64,000 nucleotides of DNA from SFDP01 sp051653625 (GCA_051653625.1 JBOFWM010000010.1:1-64000); one strand, 5' to 3'; positions 53,837 to 62,907 are shown, counted from the stretch's first letter. The notes: generated from the sequence alone by a model not told the origin. Translations and numbers: made by a program.

Positions 53837-54316
53837 CTATAATTGCATTGTAATACTTCGCCCAGATGAATTATATTTTTCATATTGTATTCCTGCCGCA
53901 TCAAACATTCTTTTTGATGCAATAGTTGATGGCATATCCGAATATTTATCACTATCATATATTACCTTTTTTATCCCACTTTGAATAATTGCCTTTGCAC
54001 ATTCATTGCAAGGAAATAACGATACATATAATTTTGCACCTTGCAGACTACCACCACGATAATTCAAAATTGCATTTAATTCACTATGAGTGACATATGC
54101 ATATTTTGTATCTTCAAAATCCCCTTTTTTTTCCCATGGAAATTCATCATCTTTACATCCAAGTGGAAATCCATTATACCCCATAGAAAGAATCTTATTA
54201 TCCTCGCTAACTATACATGCTCCTACCTGCGTACTTGGATCTTTTGATCGTAATCCTGAAAGCTTTGCAACTCCCATAAAGTACTCATCCCAACTGATGT
54301 AATCATCACGTTTCAT
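53837..54316 (-). CDS. comEB: dCMP deaminase
   Basis: This zinc enzyme deaminates deoxycytidylate to dUMP for thymidylate synthesis. The 159-residue protein has the zinc and catalytic motifs THSELNAIL and FPCNECAKAI, with the N-terminal RSKDPSTQVGACIVSEDNKILSMGYNGFP. The HSE form (instead of the commoner HAE) is found in this family. It is grouped with upp, so pyrimidine nucleotide genes are cotranscribed. Confidence 0.93.
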   Translation of the reverse strand: MKRDDYISWDEYFMGVAKLSGLRSKDPSTQVGACIVSEDNKILSMGYNGFPLGCKDDEFPWEKKGDFEDTKYAYVTHSELNAILNYRGGSLQGAKLYVSLFPCNECAKAIIQSGIKKVIYDSDKYSDMPSTIASKRMFDAAGIQYEKYNSSGRSITMQL

Positions 54317-54334
54317 ATTTCTTTCTCCTAATTA

Positions 54335-54964
54335 CTATTTTGTTCCAAATATTCTGTCCCCAGCGTCGCCTAATCCTGGTACAATATAACCATGTTCATC
54401 TAATTTTTCATCTAAAGCACCAATGTAGATATTTACATCTGGATGTGCTTCCTGCATTTTTTTCACACCTTCTGGTGCAGCAATAATACATAAAAAATGT
54501 ATTTTTTTGCATCCTTTGTCTTTTAAAAGTTGTATTGCCGCTACACATGAGCCTCCAGTTGCAAGCATTGGATCCACCACAAAAATTTCTCTATCTGAAC
54601 AATCAGATGGAATTTTACAATAATACTCTACTGGCTCTAGTGTCGAAGGATCTCTATATAATCCAATATGACCAACTTTAGCAGCTGGTAATAATGTCAA
54701 CATTCCATCTACCATTCCAAGTCCTGCTCGCAAAATTGGAATAATGGCTACTTTTTTTCCTTTTAATTGCTTCACTGTTGTTTTGCAAATTGGTGTTTCT
54801 ATTACAACATTATCAAGTGGTAATTCTCTTGTAGCTTCATAACATATTAAATTTGCAATTTCTGATATAGTCTGTCTAAAATCCTTTGTACCTGTACTCC
54901 TTTTTCGTATATATCCTATTTTATGCTGGATTAAAGGATGGTCCATTATAACTACTTTCGACAT
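54335..54964 (-). CDS. upp: Uracil phosphoribosyltransferase
   Basis: Upp salvages uracil to UMP with PRPP. From ATG 54964 (GGAGG four to five bases before it; an in-frame ATG at 54976 overlaps that site) it has 209 residues. It shows DHPLIQHKIGYIRK, PILRAGLGMVDG, the PRPP loop VVDPMLATGGSCVAA and the C-terminal YIVPGLGDAGDRIFGTK. Bacillus has upp in the same order, between ywlC/ywlF and the atp operon. Confidence 0.97.
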   Translation of the reverse strand: MSKVVIMDHPLIQHKIGYIRKRSTGTKDFRQTISEIANLICYEATRELPLDNVVIETPICKTTVKQLKGKKVAIIPILRAGLGMVDGMLTLLPAAKVGHIGLYRDPSTLEPVEYYCKIPSDCSDREIFVVDPMLATGGSCVAAIQLLKDKGCKKIHFLCIIAAPEGVKKMQEAHPDVNIYIGALDEKLDEHGYIVPGLGDAGDRIFGTK

Positions 54965-54984
54965 ATTAACCTCCATTCTAACAA

Positions 54985-55422
54985 TTATACTTCATTGCTT
55001 TCAATTTTTTTTATTCTTCTCTTATGCTTTTCTTCTCCGGAAAACTCTACTGATAAGAATGTATCCACTATTTCAAATGCCATATTTTTCCCAACAAGTG
55101 CTTCTCCTAGTGCTAAAACATTTGCATCATTGTGCAATCTTGTCATTTTTGCCATATAAGGATCTAAGCATAATGCTGCACGTATTCCTGGTACTCTATT
55201 TGCTACAATTGAAATTCCAATTCCTGTTGTACAAATCACAATACCTGTCTTGCATAAACCATCTGCTACTGCATTTGCAACTTGTTTTCCATAATCTGGA
55301 TAATCACAAGATTCCTCACTGTAACAACCAAAATCTTTTACTTCTATATTTTGTTGTTCTAAATGTTTCATTACCGCTCTTTTTAGTTCTAATCCCCCAT
55401 GATCACTTCCAATTGCTATCAT
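54985..55422 (-). CDS. rpiB: Ribose 5-phosphate isomerase B
   Basis: RpiB interconverts ribose-5-phosphate and ribulose-5-phosphate. The 145-residue protein has IAIGSDHGGLELKRAV, DFGCYSEESCDYPDYG, the catalytic cysteine in VICTTGIGISIVANRVPGIRAALC and NVLALG. The usual CGTGIG is CTTGIG here; the cysteine is kept. It sits 17 bases after the Sua5-type gene. Confidence 0.93.
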   Translation of the reverse strand: MIAIGSDHGGLELKRAVMKHLEQQNIEVKDFGCYSEESCDYPDYGKQVANAVADGLCKTGIVICTTGIGISIVANRVPGIRAALCLDPYMAKMTRLHNDANVLALGEALVGKNMAFEIVDTFLSVEFSGEEKHKRRIKKIESNEV

Positions 55423-55438
55423 ACTTTTACCCTTTCTT

Positions 55439-56488
55439 CTACTCTAAATATTCTATCTTATGTCCTGCTGCCTTTAATAATCGATTCATAATAGCATGAC
55501 CTAAAATTGATTCTTCAAATGATTCCGAATAAATTACTTCTATATGTTCATCATCAAATTCTCTAAGAATTTTATATAAATTTTTTGCTATTTCTTCTTC
55601 ATTCTCTCTAGCACCTATATTTTTAATAACTCCATATTGGTAAGAATTCTCATTTTCCTTTGTACTGATGACACCAACTACTTTTCCTTGTTTCTTGCAT
55701 TCTAAAGTAAGTTTATTTATTCTGTCAACCACCTTTTGTTTTTCACCAGAAATTAACAACAATTCTCCTTTAGGTGCATAATGTTTATATCTCATTCCAG
55801 GAGCTCTTGGGGGTATCTTTGAATCTATTTCTAAAATACTCGGATCTGTTTCAATCGTACCAATTACCGCTTCTATCATTTCTTTTGTAATTGAACCTGG
55901 TCTAAGAAGGATAGGAATTTCTTCTGTAAGATCTAATATGGTTGATTCTAATCCAACTTGACAATCTCCCCCATCCAAAATCATTTCGATTTTACCTTGC
56001 ATATCTTCTACAACATACTTAGCACACGTTGGACTTGGTCTTCCAGAAAGATTTGCACTTGGTGCTGCTACAAATCCACCTGCTTCTTTAATAAAAAGTT
56101 GCGCCAAATGATGTTTTGGCATTCTAACAGCAACAGTATCAAGCCCACCCGTTGTCTCATCAGGTACTTCTTTATTTTTTTTCATTACTAAAGTAAGTGG
56201 TCCTGGCCAAAATGCACTAGAAAGTGCTTCTAACCTATCATCTACACATTCTACAAGCTGGTGTAAACTCTTTTTTTCAGCAATGTGGATGATCAACGGA
56301 TTATTAGATGGTCTTCCCTTTACTTCATATATTTTTTCGGAAGACTGCTTATTAAATGCATCTCCTCCAAGCCCATACACGGTTTCTGTAGGAAATGCAA
56401 CTAATCCTCCATTTTTTATTACTTCGCCTGCTTCATATATTACATTTATCTCATTTGCTTCTTCTATTTTTAAAACTTTCGTTATCAC
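55439..56488 (-). CDS. tsaC: Threonylcarbamoyl-AMP synthase (Sua5/YwlC type)
   Basis: This enzyme makes threonylcarbamoyl-AMP for the t6A modification of tRNAs that read ANN codons. The 349-residue protein has the YrdC domain (about residues 12-205; FPTETVYGLGGDAFN, KGRPSNNPLIIH, SANLSGRPSPT, LRPGSITKEMIE) and a C-terminal Sua5 domain (about 228-349, beginning PRAPGMRYKHYAPKGEL). It starts at GTG 56488 with GGAG 11 bases upstream. Confidence 0.95.
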   Translation of the reverse strand: MITKVLKIEEANEINVIYEAGEVIKNGGLVAFPTETVYGLGGDAFNKQSSEKIYEVKGRPSNNPLIIHIAEKKSLHQLVECVDDRLEALSSAFWPGPLTLVMKKNKEVPDETTGGLDTVAVRMPKHHLAQLFIKEAGGFVAAPSANLSGRPSPTCAKYVVEDMQGKIEMILDGGDCQVGLESTILDLTEEIPILLRPGSITKEMIEAVIGTIETDPSILEIDSKIPPRAPGMRYKHYAPKGELLLISGEKQKVVDRINKLTLECKKQGKVVGVISTKENENSYQYGVIKNIGARENEEEIAKNLYKILREFDDEHIEVIYSESFEESILGHAIMNRLLKAAGHKIEYLE

Positions 56489-56580
56489 TTATTCTATTTC
56501 TCCACTTACTATTTAATTTTTAAAGTAACAGTTTGCTACATTCTATCATTTTTTTTATACAATTTCCACTAAAATGAAGT

Positions 56581-56616
56581 AAAAAAAGAACCTAGATTTC
56601 TCTAGATTCTCTTTTT
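56581..56616 (-). terminator. Terminator after dnaJ
   Basis: A 10-bp stem with one G-U pair (56587-56596 with 56601-56610) closes on a GAAA tetraloop (minus strand) and runs into seven T. It ends the hrcA-grpE-dnaK-dnaJ transcript. Confidence 0.85.
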
Positions 56617-57797
56617 TACTTAAAAATTCCTTTTTTCTTTTTTGGTCCTGGACCTTTATCATCCTTTTTTGGATTTGTTACTCTTGCAGCTTCATTTAAA
56701 CTATCTTCCGTTGCTTCATCAAATTTACGAAGCAATTCTTTCGCTTCATGAGATAATTTTTCTGGAACTTTTACTACAAGTGTCACATAATGTTCGCCTC
56801 TATGTTCTTTGTTTCTTAAAGAAGGAACCCCTTTTCCTTTTAATCTTACTCGTGTATCTGTTTGAGTTCCTGGTTTAACTTCATAAATTACTTTCCCATC
56901 AACAGTATCAATAACAATATCTCCACCAAGAGATGCTACTGCAAAAGACACTGGAACTGTTGAAAAAATATTATACTCTTGTCTTTGGAAAATTGGATGA
57001 CGTCCAACAATTACTTCTACTAAGACATCTCCTCTTGGTCCACCATTTGTTCCTGGCTCACCTTGACCTGTTAATCTCTTACATTGCCCATTGTCAATTC
57101 CGGCTGGAATATCTACCATAAAACGTTTTTTTGTTGAAACATAACCTGTTCCATAACAATCTCCACATTTTGATTTAATAATCTTTCCACTACCATGACA
57201 ATCTGGACATGCTTGAACATTTCTTACGGTACCAAAGAATGATTGTTGTGTAAAAACAACTTGCCCTTTTCCACCACATTTTCCACATGTTTCTGGACTA
57301 GTTCCTGGTTGAGCACCAGTTCCATGACATGTCTTACATTCTTCTTTTACAGTTAATTCAATTTCTTTTTCACATCCAAAAACCGCTTCTTCAAATGTGA
57401 TACGTATACTTGTGCGAATATTACTACCTTTCATTGGACCATTATTGCTACGTCCACCGCGGCTTCTTCCACCACCAAAAAAGTCTCCAAATATATCTCC
57501 AAATATATCTCCAAAATCTCCACCGTTAAAATCAAAACCACCAAAGCCGCCGCCACCTGCGCCGCCTTCAAAAGCTGCATGACCAAATTGATCATATTGA
57601 CGACGTTTTTCTGAATCACTTAAAACTGCATATGCTTCTGAAGCTTCTTTAAATTTCTTTTCAGCCTCATCATTACCTGGGTTCATATCTGGATGATATT
57701 TTTTTGCTAATACTCTATATGCTTTTTTCAAAGCTGCATCATCAGCATTTCGATCTACTCCAAGTACCTCATAATAATCTCTTTTTTGTTCTGCCAT
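56616..57797 (-). CDS. dnaJ: Chaperone DnaJ
   Basis: DnaJ delivers substrates to DnaK and stimulates its ATPase. The 393-residue type I protein has the J domain with HPD (about residues 5-70), a Gly/Phe-rich region with repeated GDIFGD units, four CxxCxGxG zinc repeats (CKTCHGTG, CGKCGGKG, CPDCHGSG, CGDCYGTG) and the C-terminal substrate domains. The AAAGG site is about 14 bases from the ATG, rather far. A GC-rich hairpin lies upstream at 57844-57865. Confidence 0.97.
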   Translation of the reverse strand: MAEQKRDYYEVLGVDRNADDAALKKAYRVLAKKYHPDMNPGNDEAEKKFKEASEAYAVLSDSEKRRQYDQFGHAAFEGGAGGGGFGGFDFNGGDFGDIFGDIFGDFFGGGRSRGGRSNNGPMKGSNIRTSIRITFEEAVFGCEKEIELTVKEECKTCHGTGAQPGTSPETCGKCGGKGQVVFTQQSFFGTVRNVQACPDCHGSGKIIKSKCGDCYGTGYVSTKKRFMVDIPAGIDNGQCKRLTGQGEPGTNGGPRGDVLVEVIVGRHPIFQRQEYNIFSTVPVSFAVASLGGDIVIDTVDGKVIYEVKPGTQTDTRVRLKGKGVPSLRNKEHRGEHYVTLVVKVPEKLSHEAKELLRKFDEATEDSLNEAARVTNPKKDDKGPGPKKKKGIFK

Positions 57798-57843
57798 TTA
57801 TTTAAACCATGCCTTTCTACACATCTTGTCTATAACGCAGTTT

Positions 57844-57865
57844 AGGGGGACAGATTCTGCCCCCT
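57844..57865 (-). repeat. GC-rich hairpin between dnaK and dnaJ
   Basis: AGGGGG (57844-57849) pairs with CCCCCT (57860-57865), and CAG pairs with CTG inside, leaving one bulged base and a three-base loop. No T run follows on the minus strand, so it does not look like a terminator. It may mark RNA processing or stabilise the dnaK 3' end. Confidence 0.65.
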
Positions 57866-57877
57866 CCCACACTACAT

Positions 57878-59728
57878 TTATACTTCTCTAAAATCTCCAT
57901 CAATAATATCATCTGCTGGTTCTGCTGCATCTGCTTGCATATTGTCCATATTAGGAGCTTCTGCTTGTGCTTGTTCATACATTTTTGAGAATAAGCTTTG
58001 TGCGCCAGTCATTAATTTTTCTTGAGCAGCTTTTAATTCGACTACTTGTTCTGGTGTCATTTCTTGATCTTTTGTTCTTTCTAATAATTCTTTTACAGCA
58101 TTTAGATCTGCTTCTACCGCAGTTTTTTCAGAAGCATCAATTTTATCTCCAGCTTCGTTTAATGCTTTTTCTGTTTGGAAAACAAAAGAATCTGCTTCAT
58201 TTCTTGCATCAATTGCTTCTTTTTTCGCTTTATCTTGAGCTTCAAATTCAGCTGCTTCTTTTACTGCTTTTTCAATATCATCATCCGACATTGACGAACC
58301 TGCTGTAATTGTAATATGTTGCTCTTTTCCAGTTCCTAAATCTTTTGCCGAAACATTTACAATACCGTTTGCATCAATATCAAATGTTACTTCGATTTGT
58401 GGAACACCTCTCATTGCTGGTGGGATTCCATCTAATCTAAATTGTCCTAACGATTTGTTATCTTTAGCAAATTGTCTTTCTCCTTGAACAACATTAATAT
58501 CTACTGCTGTTTGATTATCTGCTGCTGTAGAGAAAACTTGACTTTTCTTTGTAGGAATTGTTGTATTTCTTTCAATTAATTTTGTTGCAACTCCACCCAT
58601 TGTTTCAATTGAAAGTGATAAAGGTGTAACATCTAATAATAAGATTTCACCTGCTCCTGCATCTCCAGCAAGTTTTCCACCTTGAATTGATGCACCTAAT
58701 GCAACACATTCGTCTGGATTTAACGATTTGCTTGGTTCATGGTTTGTTAATTGTTTTACTTTATCTTGAACTGCTGGTATTCTTGTTGATCCTCCAACTA
58801 ATAATACTTTTCCAAGTTCTGATGCGCTTATTCCAGCATCTTTTAATGCATTTTGAACTGGAATTGCTGTTCTTTCTACTAAATCATGTGTTAATTCATC
58901 AAATTTAGCTCTTGTTAAGTTCATGTCAAAATGTTTTGGACCTTCTGCTGTTGCAGTAATAAATGGTAAGTTGATATTTGTTGTTGTAGATGACGATAAT
59001 TCTTTTTTCGCTTTTTCAGCCGCTTCACGAAGTCTTTGTAGCGCCATTTTATCGTTCGATAAATCAACACCTTCTGTTTTCTTAAATTCTGCTAACATAT
59101 AATCTGTGATTTTTTGGTCAAAATCATCTCCACCTAATCTGTTATCTCCACTTGTAGATAATACTTCAATTACACCATCACCAATTTCAATAATAGAAAC
59201 GTCAAAAGTACCGCCTCCTAAATCATAAACCATGATTTTTTGTTCTTTTTCATTATCTAAACCATAAGCTAATGCTGCTGCTGTTGGTTCATTGATAATT
59301 CTTTTTACATCAAGACCAGCAATTTTACCTGCATCTTTTGTTGCTTGACGTTGTGCATCGTTGAAATAAGCTGGTACAGTAATTACAGCTTCTGTTACTT
59401 TTTCTCCTAAATAACTTTCTGCATCTGCTTTTAATTTTTGTAAAATCATTGCAGATATTTGTTGTGGTGAATATTTTTTATCATCAATTGTTCTACCATT
59501 TTCTGTTCCCATATCTCTTTTGATTGAAGCAATTGTTTTTTCTGCATTAGTAACTGCTTGACGTTTTGCAGGTTCCCCTACTAATCTTTCTCCAGTTTTT
59601 GTAAATGCAACAACACTTGGTGTTGTTCTTGCCCCTTCTGTATTTGATATTACAGTTGGTTTTCCACCTTCCATAACTGCTACACAACTATTTGTTGTTC
59701 CTAAATCGATTCCTATAATCTTGCTCAT
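57878..59728 (-). CDS. dnaK: Chaperone DnaK (Hsp70)
   Basis: DnaK binds and releases unfolded proteins in an ATP cycle. The 616-residue protein has IGIDLGTTNSCVAVMEGG, VITVPAYFNDAQRQATKDAG, the phosphate loops IINEPTAAALAYGLD and VYDLGGGTFDVSI, VLLVGGSTRIPAVQ and the linker LLLDVTPLSLSIET before the substrate domain. The acidic tail ends DIIDGDFREV. AGGAGGAG lies ahead of the ATG. Confidence 0.98.
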   Translation of the reverse strand: MSKIIGIDLGTTNSCVAVMEGGKPTVISNTEGARTTPSVVAFTKTGERLVGEPAKRQAVTNAEKTIASIKRDMGTENGRTIDDKKYSPQQISAMILQKLKADAESYLGEKVTEAVITVPAYFNDAQRQATKDAGKIAGLDVKRIINEPTAAALAYGLDNEKEQKIMVYDLGGGTFDVSIIEIGDGVIEVLSTSGDNRLGGDDFDQKITDYMLAEFKKTEGVDLSNDKMALQRLREAAEKAKKELSSSTTTNINLPFITATAEGPKHFDMNLTRAKFDELTHDLVERTAIPVQNALKDAGISASELGKVLLVGGSTRIPAVQDKVKQLTNHEPSKSLNPDECVALGASIQGGKLAGDAGAGEILLLDVTPLSLSIETMGGVATKLIERNTTIPTKKSQVFSTAADNQTAVDINVVQGERQFAKDNKSLGQFRLDGIPPAMRGVPQIEVTFDIDANGIVNVSAKDLGTGKEQHITITAGSSMSDDDIEKAVKEAAEFEAQDKAKKEAIDARNEADSFVFQTEKALNEAGDKIDASEKTAVEADLNAVKELLERTKDQEMTPEQVVELKAAQEKLMTGAQSLFSKMYEQAQAEAPNMDNMQADAAEPADDIIDGDFREV

Positions 59729-59764
59729 GTATTACTCCTCCTATTTTATGGTCTCTGCCAATTA

Positions 59765-60334
59765 TTATTGTGTTACTGCTACCATACTGTGTCTTACAAC
59801 AGTGTCTCTATACTTATAGCCCTTTTGTAATTCTTGGGCAACTACGCCTTCTTCAAATTCTTCACTTTCAACTTGCATTACCGCATTATGAAATTCTGGA
59901 TTAAATGGAACTCCAAGTGCTTCGATTTGTGTTACGCCAACATTTTCTAATTCAGTCATCAATTGCTTATAAATCATATTCATTCCATCCACAAAAGAAT
60001 TTGTTTTATCTTCTTCTGGAACTGCATTAAGCCCACGTTCAAAATTATCTACTACTGGTAATATTTTTTCTATAATACTTTTTGCTCCTACTTCAAACAT
60101 GGTAGCTTTTTCTTTTTCACTTCTTTTTCTGAAATTCTCAAATTCAGCCATTTGACGTTTTACTTTGTCTTCTAGCTCATTTACTTTTTCTTGAAGTACA
60201 TCTTGTTTTTTATCACTTCTTTTTTTCTTTTTTGCACCTTTATTCTCATCTTTTGTTGTTTCCTCAACAACTTCTTCTTTGTCTATTGAGTTTTCGGTAT
60301 TTTCTTCTCCATTTACAATTTCTTTTTCTTCCAA
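59765..60334 (-). CDS. grpE: Nucleotide exchange factor GrpE
   Basis: GrpE releases ADP from DnaK. The 189-residue protein has an acidic, then Lys-rich N-terminal tail (residues 1-45), a long helix (EKVNELEDKVKRQMAEFENFRKR pattern) and the C-terminal beta domain (GVTQIEALGVPFNPEFHNAVMQVE, LQKGYKYRDTVVRHSMV). It lies between hrcA and dnaK. Confidence 0.97.
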   Translation of the reverse strand: MEEKEIVNGEENTENSIDKEEVVEETTKDENKGAKKKKRSDKKQDVLQEKVNELEDKVKRQMAEFENFRKRSEKEKATMFEVGAKSIIEKILPVVDNFERGLNAVPEEDKTNSFVDGMNMIYKQLMTELENVGVTQIEALGVPFNPEFHNAVMQVESEEFEEGVVAQELQKGYKYRDTVVRHSMVAVTQ

Positions 60335-60353
60335 ATGTTTTCTCCTCTTTCTC

Positions 60354-61391
60354 TTATTCTTCTTCCTCTCGATAGAGGGTATCTAATTGCTGCATTACTA
60401 TTTTCAGATTATCTACAACCTTATCATAATCCATTCTTTTTGGACCAATAATTCCTATTGTTCCTTTCATGCCTTTTCCTAATTCATAAGTAGCTGTTAC
60501 AATGCTACAATCTTCCATTGTTTGGATATTTGTTTCTTTTCCAATGTAAACTTGAATTCCACTATCTGTTGAACTCGAAATTGTATCAAGGGCTAATTCA
60601 CTTAGAACATGCTTTTCTTCAAATGCATTAATCAAATCACTAGCTCTTTGATTATCAGATAGTTCTGGGTATTTAAAAATATTATTTGTACCACTCGTAT
60701 ATATTTCTAAATCCTCTTCTCCCTTAATCGAATTTGCAACTGCATCTAAAACTTCACTAATAATATCGCTATGAATTCCTGCTTGAGTCTTTAATTTTGA
60801 AATCATACTTAAATTGATTTCCTCAATTGTTAATCCACCTAAATTTGTATTTAATAGTATATTTAATTTCAATAAAGTTTCATCCGACAATTCTTCTTTT
60901 ACATGAATCACAGAATTTTTAATAACATTACCTTCTATTACTATTACCGCAAGAATTTGACATTCTTCCAAACGAGATAATTGAATAAATTTCACTTTAT
61001 TCCTTTGAATCATAGGTGCGGAAATCATAGTTGCATAATTTGTATTTGTTGCTAAGAGTTTTGCTGTTTGCTTTAGAAGCGAATCAAGCTTTTCTTCTTT
61101 TTCTAATAAAAGCTCTTTTAGTTTATGCACTTCTTGATTTTTTACTTCCATCATTGTATCAACATATAATCGATACCCTGCATCTGATGGAATTCTACCA
61201 GAAGAGGTATGTGGCTGAAAAATAAATCCCATTTCTTCTAAATCAGCCATTTCATTTCGAATTGTTGCACTACTTAAATTTAGATCTGCATATTTAGAAA
61301 CAGTTCTACTCCCAACAGGTTCTCCTGTTTCAAGGTAATTTCGAATAACCGCTTGTAAAATTTTCATTTTTCGATCATCTAAATGCAACAT
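60354..61391 (-). CDS. hrcA: Heat-inducible repressor HrcA
   Basis: HrcA binds CIRCE and represses class I heat-shock genes, with GroE aiding its folding. The 345-residue protein has an N-terminal winged helix (MLHLDDRKMKILQAVIRNYLETGEPVGSRTVSKY, SSATIRNEMADLEEMGFI, HTSSGRIPSDAGYR) and the GAF-like dimer domain ending in IGIIGPKRMDYDKVVDNL. First gene of the operon, preceded by a perfect CIRCE, so it represses itself. GAGGTGAT precedes the ATG. Confidence 0.98.
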   Translation of the reverse strand: MLHLDDRKMKILQAVIRNYLETGEPVGSRTVSKYADLNLSSATIRNEMADLEEMGFIFQPHTSSGRIPSDAGYRLYVDTMMEVKNQEVHKLKELLLEKEEKLDSLLKQTAKLLATNTNYATMISAPMIQRNKVKFIQLSRLEECQILAVIVIEGNVIKNSVIHVKEELSDETLLKLNILLNTNLGGLTIEEINLSMISKLKTQAGIHSDIISEVLDAVANSIKGEEDLEIYTSGTNNIFKYPELSDNQRASDLINAFEEKHVLSELALDTISSSTDSGIQVYIGKETNIQTMEDCSIVTATYELGKGMKGTIGIIGPKRMDYDKVVDNLKIVMQQLDTLYREEEE

Positions 61392-61410
61392 ATCACCTCT
61401 TTCCTAATTA

Positions 61411-61437
61411 TTAGCACTCTATTGTGTCGAGTGCTAA
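61411..61437. promoter_or_regulatory. CIRCE operator
   Basis: TTAGCACTC (61411-61419), nine-base spacer, GAGTGCTAA (61429-61437): an exact CIRCE, 20 bases before the hrcA start codon. Confidence 0.98.
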
Positions 61438-61450
61438 TTGGTATAAAGAT

Positions 61451-61479
61451 AAAATATCACTATCTATTTTTATTGTCAA
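61451..61479 (-). promoter_or_regulatory. Sigma-A promoter of the hrcA operon
   Basis: On the minus strand TTGACA (61474-61479) and TATTTT (61451-61456) are 17 bp apart. The start of transcription would fall just before CIRCE. Confidence 0.65.
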
Positions 61480-61528
61480 TCATTTTATCAAAATTATTTA
61501 TAAAATAATCATAAATTTATTTTTCCAC

Positions 61529-61572
61529 AAAAAAACAACTGATTTTCTTTGTAAAAAATCAGTTGTTTTTTT
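61529..61572 (-). terminator. Terminator after the DUF6465 gene
   Basis: An 18-bp stem (61529-61546 with 61555-61572) ends in seven T on the minus strand, separating the DUF6465 gene from hrcA. Confidence 0.88.
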
Positions 61573-61573
61573 T

Positions 61574-61903
61574 CTATATAGAAAAGCTTCCTTCTATATC
61601 ATTTAAAACATAATATACGCATGCTTCTTCTGGCTTTATGTATAATTCTATACTTTTCAATTCTGTCACTTTTTTCTTTAAGTCATGTCTCCAAACATCT
61701 TTTGCAATTTTTACCAAATCATCATTGGAATACGATTTTCCTGCAAATTGTACAACAGCACTTACTTTTAACTCTGCTTTCTTTGCTGGCGTCTTCTTTG
61801 TTGCTGCTTTTTTCACAGGTGTCTTTGTTTCTTTTTCGATTGTCTTTACTGGTTCTTTTGTAGCTGCTTTAACTAGCTCTTTTGTTTTTGCTGTCTCTGC
61901 CAT
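61574..61903 (-). CDS. DUF6465 family protein with lysine-rich tail
   Basis: The 109-residue protein has a Lys/Ala/Thr/Pro-rich N-terminal half (residues 1-46, with VKKAATKKTPAKKAELK) resembling histone H1 or HU tails. A compact C-terminal domain (about 47-109) follows: VVQFAGKSYSNDDLVKIAKDVW, then ELYIKPEEACVYYVLNDI. The C-terminal pattern fits the small DUF6465 family common in Lachnospiraceae, of unknown function. GGAGGGA precedes the ATG, and a promoter with TTGACA lies at 61981-62009. It is a single-gene unit. Confidence 0.78.
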   Translation of the reverse strand: MAETAKTKELVKAATKEPVKTIEKETKTPVKKAATKKTPAKKAELKVSAVVQFAGKSYSNDDLVKIAKDVWRHDLKKKVTELKSIELYIKPEEACVYYVLNDIEGSFSI

Positions 61904-61980
61904 AGCTAAATCCCTCCATGTGTCTTATTTCCCTCATCAACATCATATTATTCATTATGATCAACAATACAACTAATTAA

Positions 61981-62009
61981 AGTTTAATATTCTTTTTATT
62001 TCTTGTCAA
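61981..62009 (-). promoter_or_regulatory. Candidate promoter of the DUF6465 gene
   Basis: On the minus strand TTGACA (62004-62009) and TAAACT (61981-61986) are 17 bp apart, 77 bp before the start codon. Confidence 0.5.
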
Positions 62010-62035
62010 CGTATAACTTACCAATATTTGTTAAT

Positions 62036-62863
62036 TCATCGCTTAATATTCATCATAAAGTAACCAAGAACAACAATTCCTAAAATAATTCGATACCAAC
62101 CAAATATTTTAAAATCATGTTTTTTAATATACGATAATAAAAACTTTATTACAATAATAGAAACAACAAATGCTACAAGCATACCAATTGCTAATACAAG
62201 TAATTCACTTGGCAAAAGTACGAGTCCAAATTTCATAATTTTAAGAAGACTTGCTCCAAACATCACAGGAATAGCTAATATAAATGTAAATTCTGCTGCA
62301 ACGGTTCTAGAAACTCCAATTAATAATGCTCCAACAATTGTTGCTCCTGATCTACTCGTTCCTGGAAAAATTGCTGCAATCAGTTGAAATACTCCAATTA
62401 ACATAGCTGTATTCCATGTAATTTCATTTAAATTTGTTATACTTGGATTTTTTCCTACATTTTTTTGTTCTATCACAATAAATGCAATACCAAATAGAAT
62501 TAGCGCTAATGCAACTGAAACATAATTATAAAATAATGCATCAAATACATCATCAAATAACACTCCAATGACTGCTGCCGGAATACATGCTACAATTACT
62601 TTATACCATAAAGTCATGGTATCTTTCTTTATGATCCAGTTCTTTTTTTTCTCTATTGGTAAAATCGTTTTCCAAAACAAAATGACAACTGCTAGGATTG
62701 CTCCTAATTGAATAACTGTCAAAAATAATTCAAAAAATTCTTTTCTTACATCTAGAACAATAAATTCATTCAATAATATCATATGCCCTGTACTGCTAAC
62801 TGGTAGCCATTCTGTAATTCCTTCGACAATTCCAAATAAAACTGCTTTTAAAATTTCAATCAT
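62036..62863 (-). CDS. uppP: Undecaprenyl-diphosphatase
   Basis: UppP recycles the lipid carrier of wall synthesis by dephosphorylating undecaprenyl diphosphate; overexpression is linked to bacitracin tolerance. The 275-residue membrane protein has about eight helices, with GIVEGITEWLPVSSTGHMIL near the N-terminus holding the catalytic glutamates, and PGTSRSGATIVGALLIG near residue 167. Both motifs are complete. Confidence 0.96.
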   Translation of the reverse strand: MIEILKAVLFGIVEGITEWLPVSSTGHMILLNEFIVLDVRKEFFELFLTVIQLGAILAVVILFWKTILPIEKKKNWIIKKDTMTLWYKVIVACIPAAVIGVLFDDVFDALFYNYVSVALALILFGIAFIVIEQKNVGKNPSITNLNEITWNTAMLIGVFQLIAAIFPGTSRSGATIVGALLIGVSRTVAAEFTFILAIPVMFGASLLKIMKFGLVLLPSELLVLAIGMLVAFVVSIIVIKFLLSYIKKHDFKIFGWYRIILGIVVLGYFMMNIKR

Positions 62864-62907
62864 AACTTCCTCTCTTTTTCAACATCTCTATTAATACAAT
62901 ATACACG

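Noticed and set aside
57485..57525. Short tandem repeat of ATATCTCCAA units
   Set aside because: It encodes the repeated GDIFGD units of the DnaJ Gly/Phe-rich region, normal for the family.
57815..57823. Mini-ORF (ATG GTT TAA) just before dnaJ as a regulatory leader peptide
   Set aside because: Three codons appear easily by chance and nothing else supports regulation. Position approximate.
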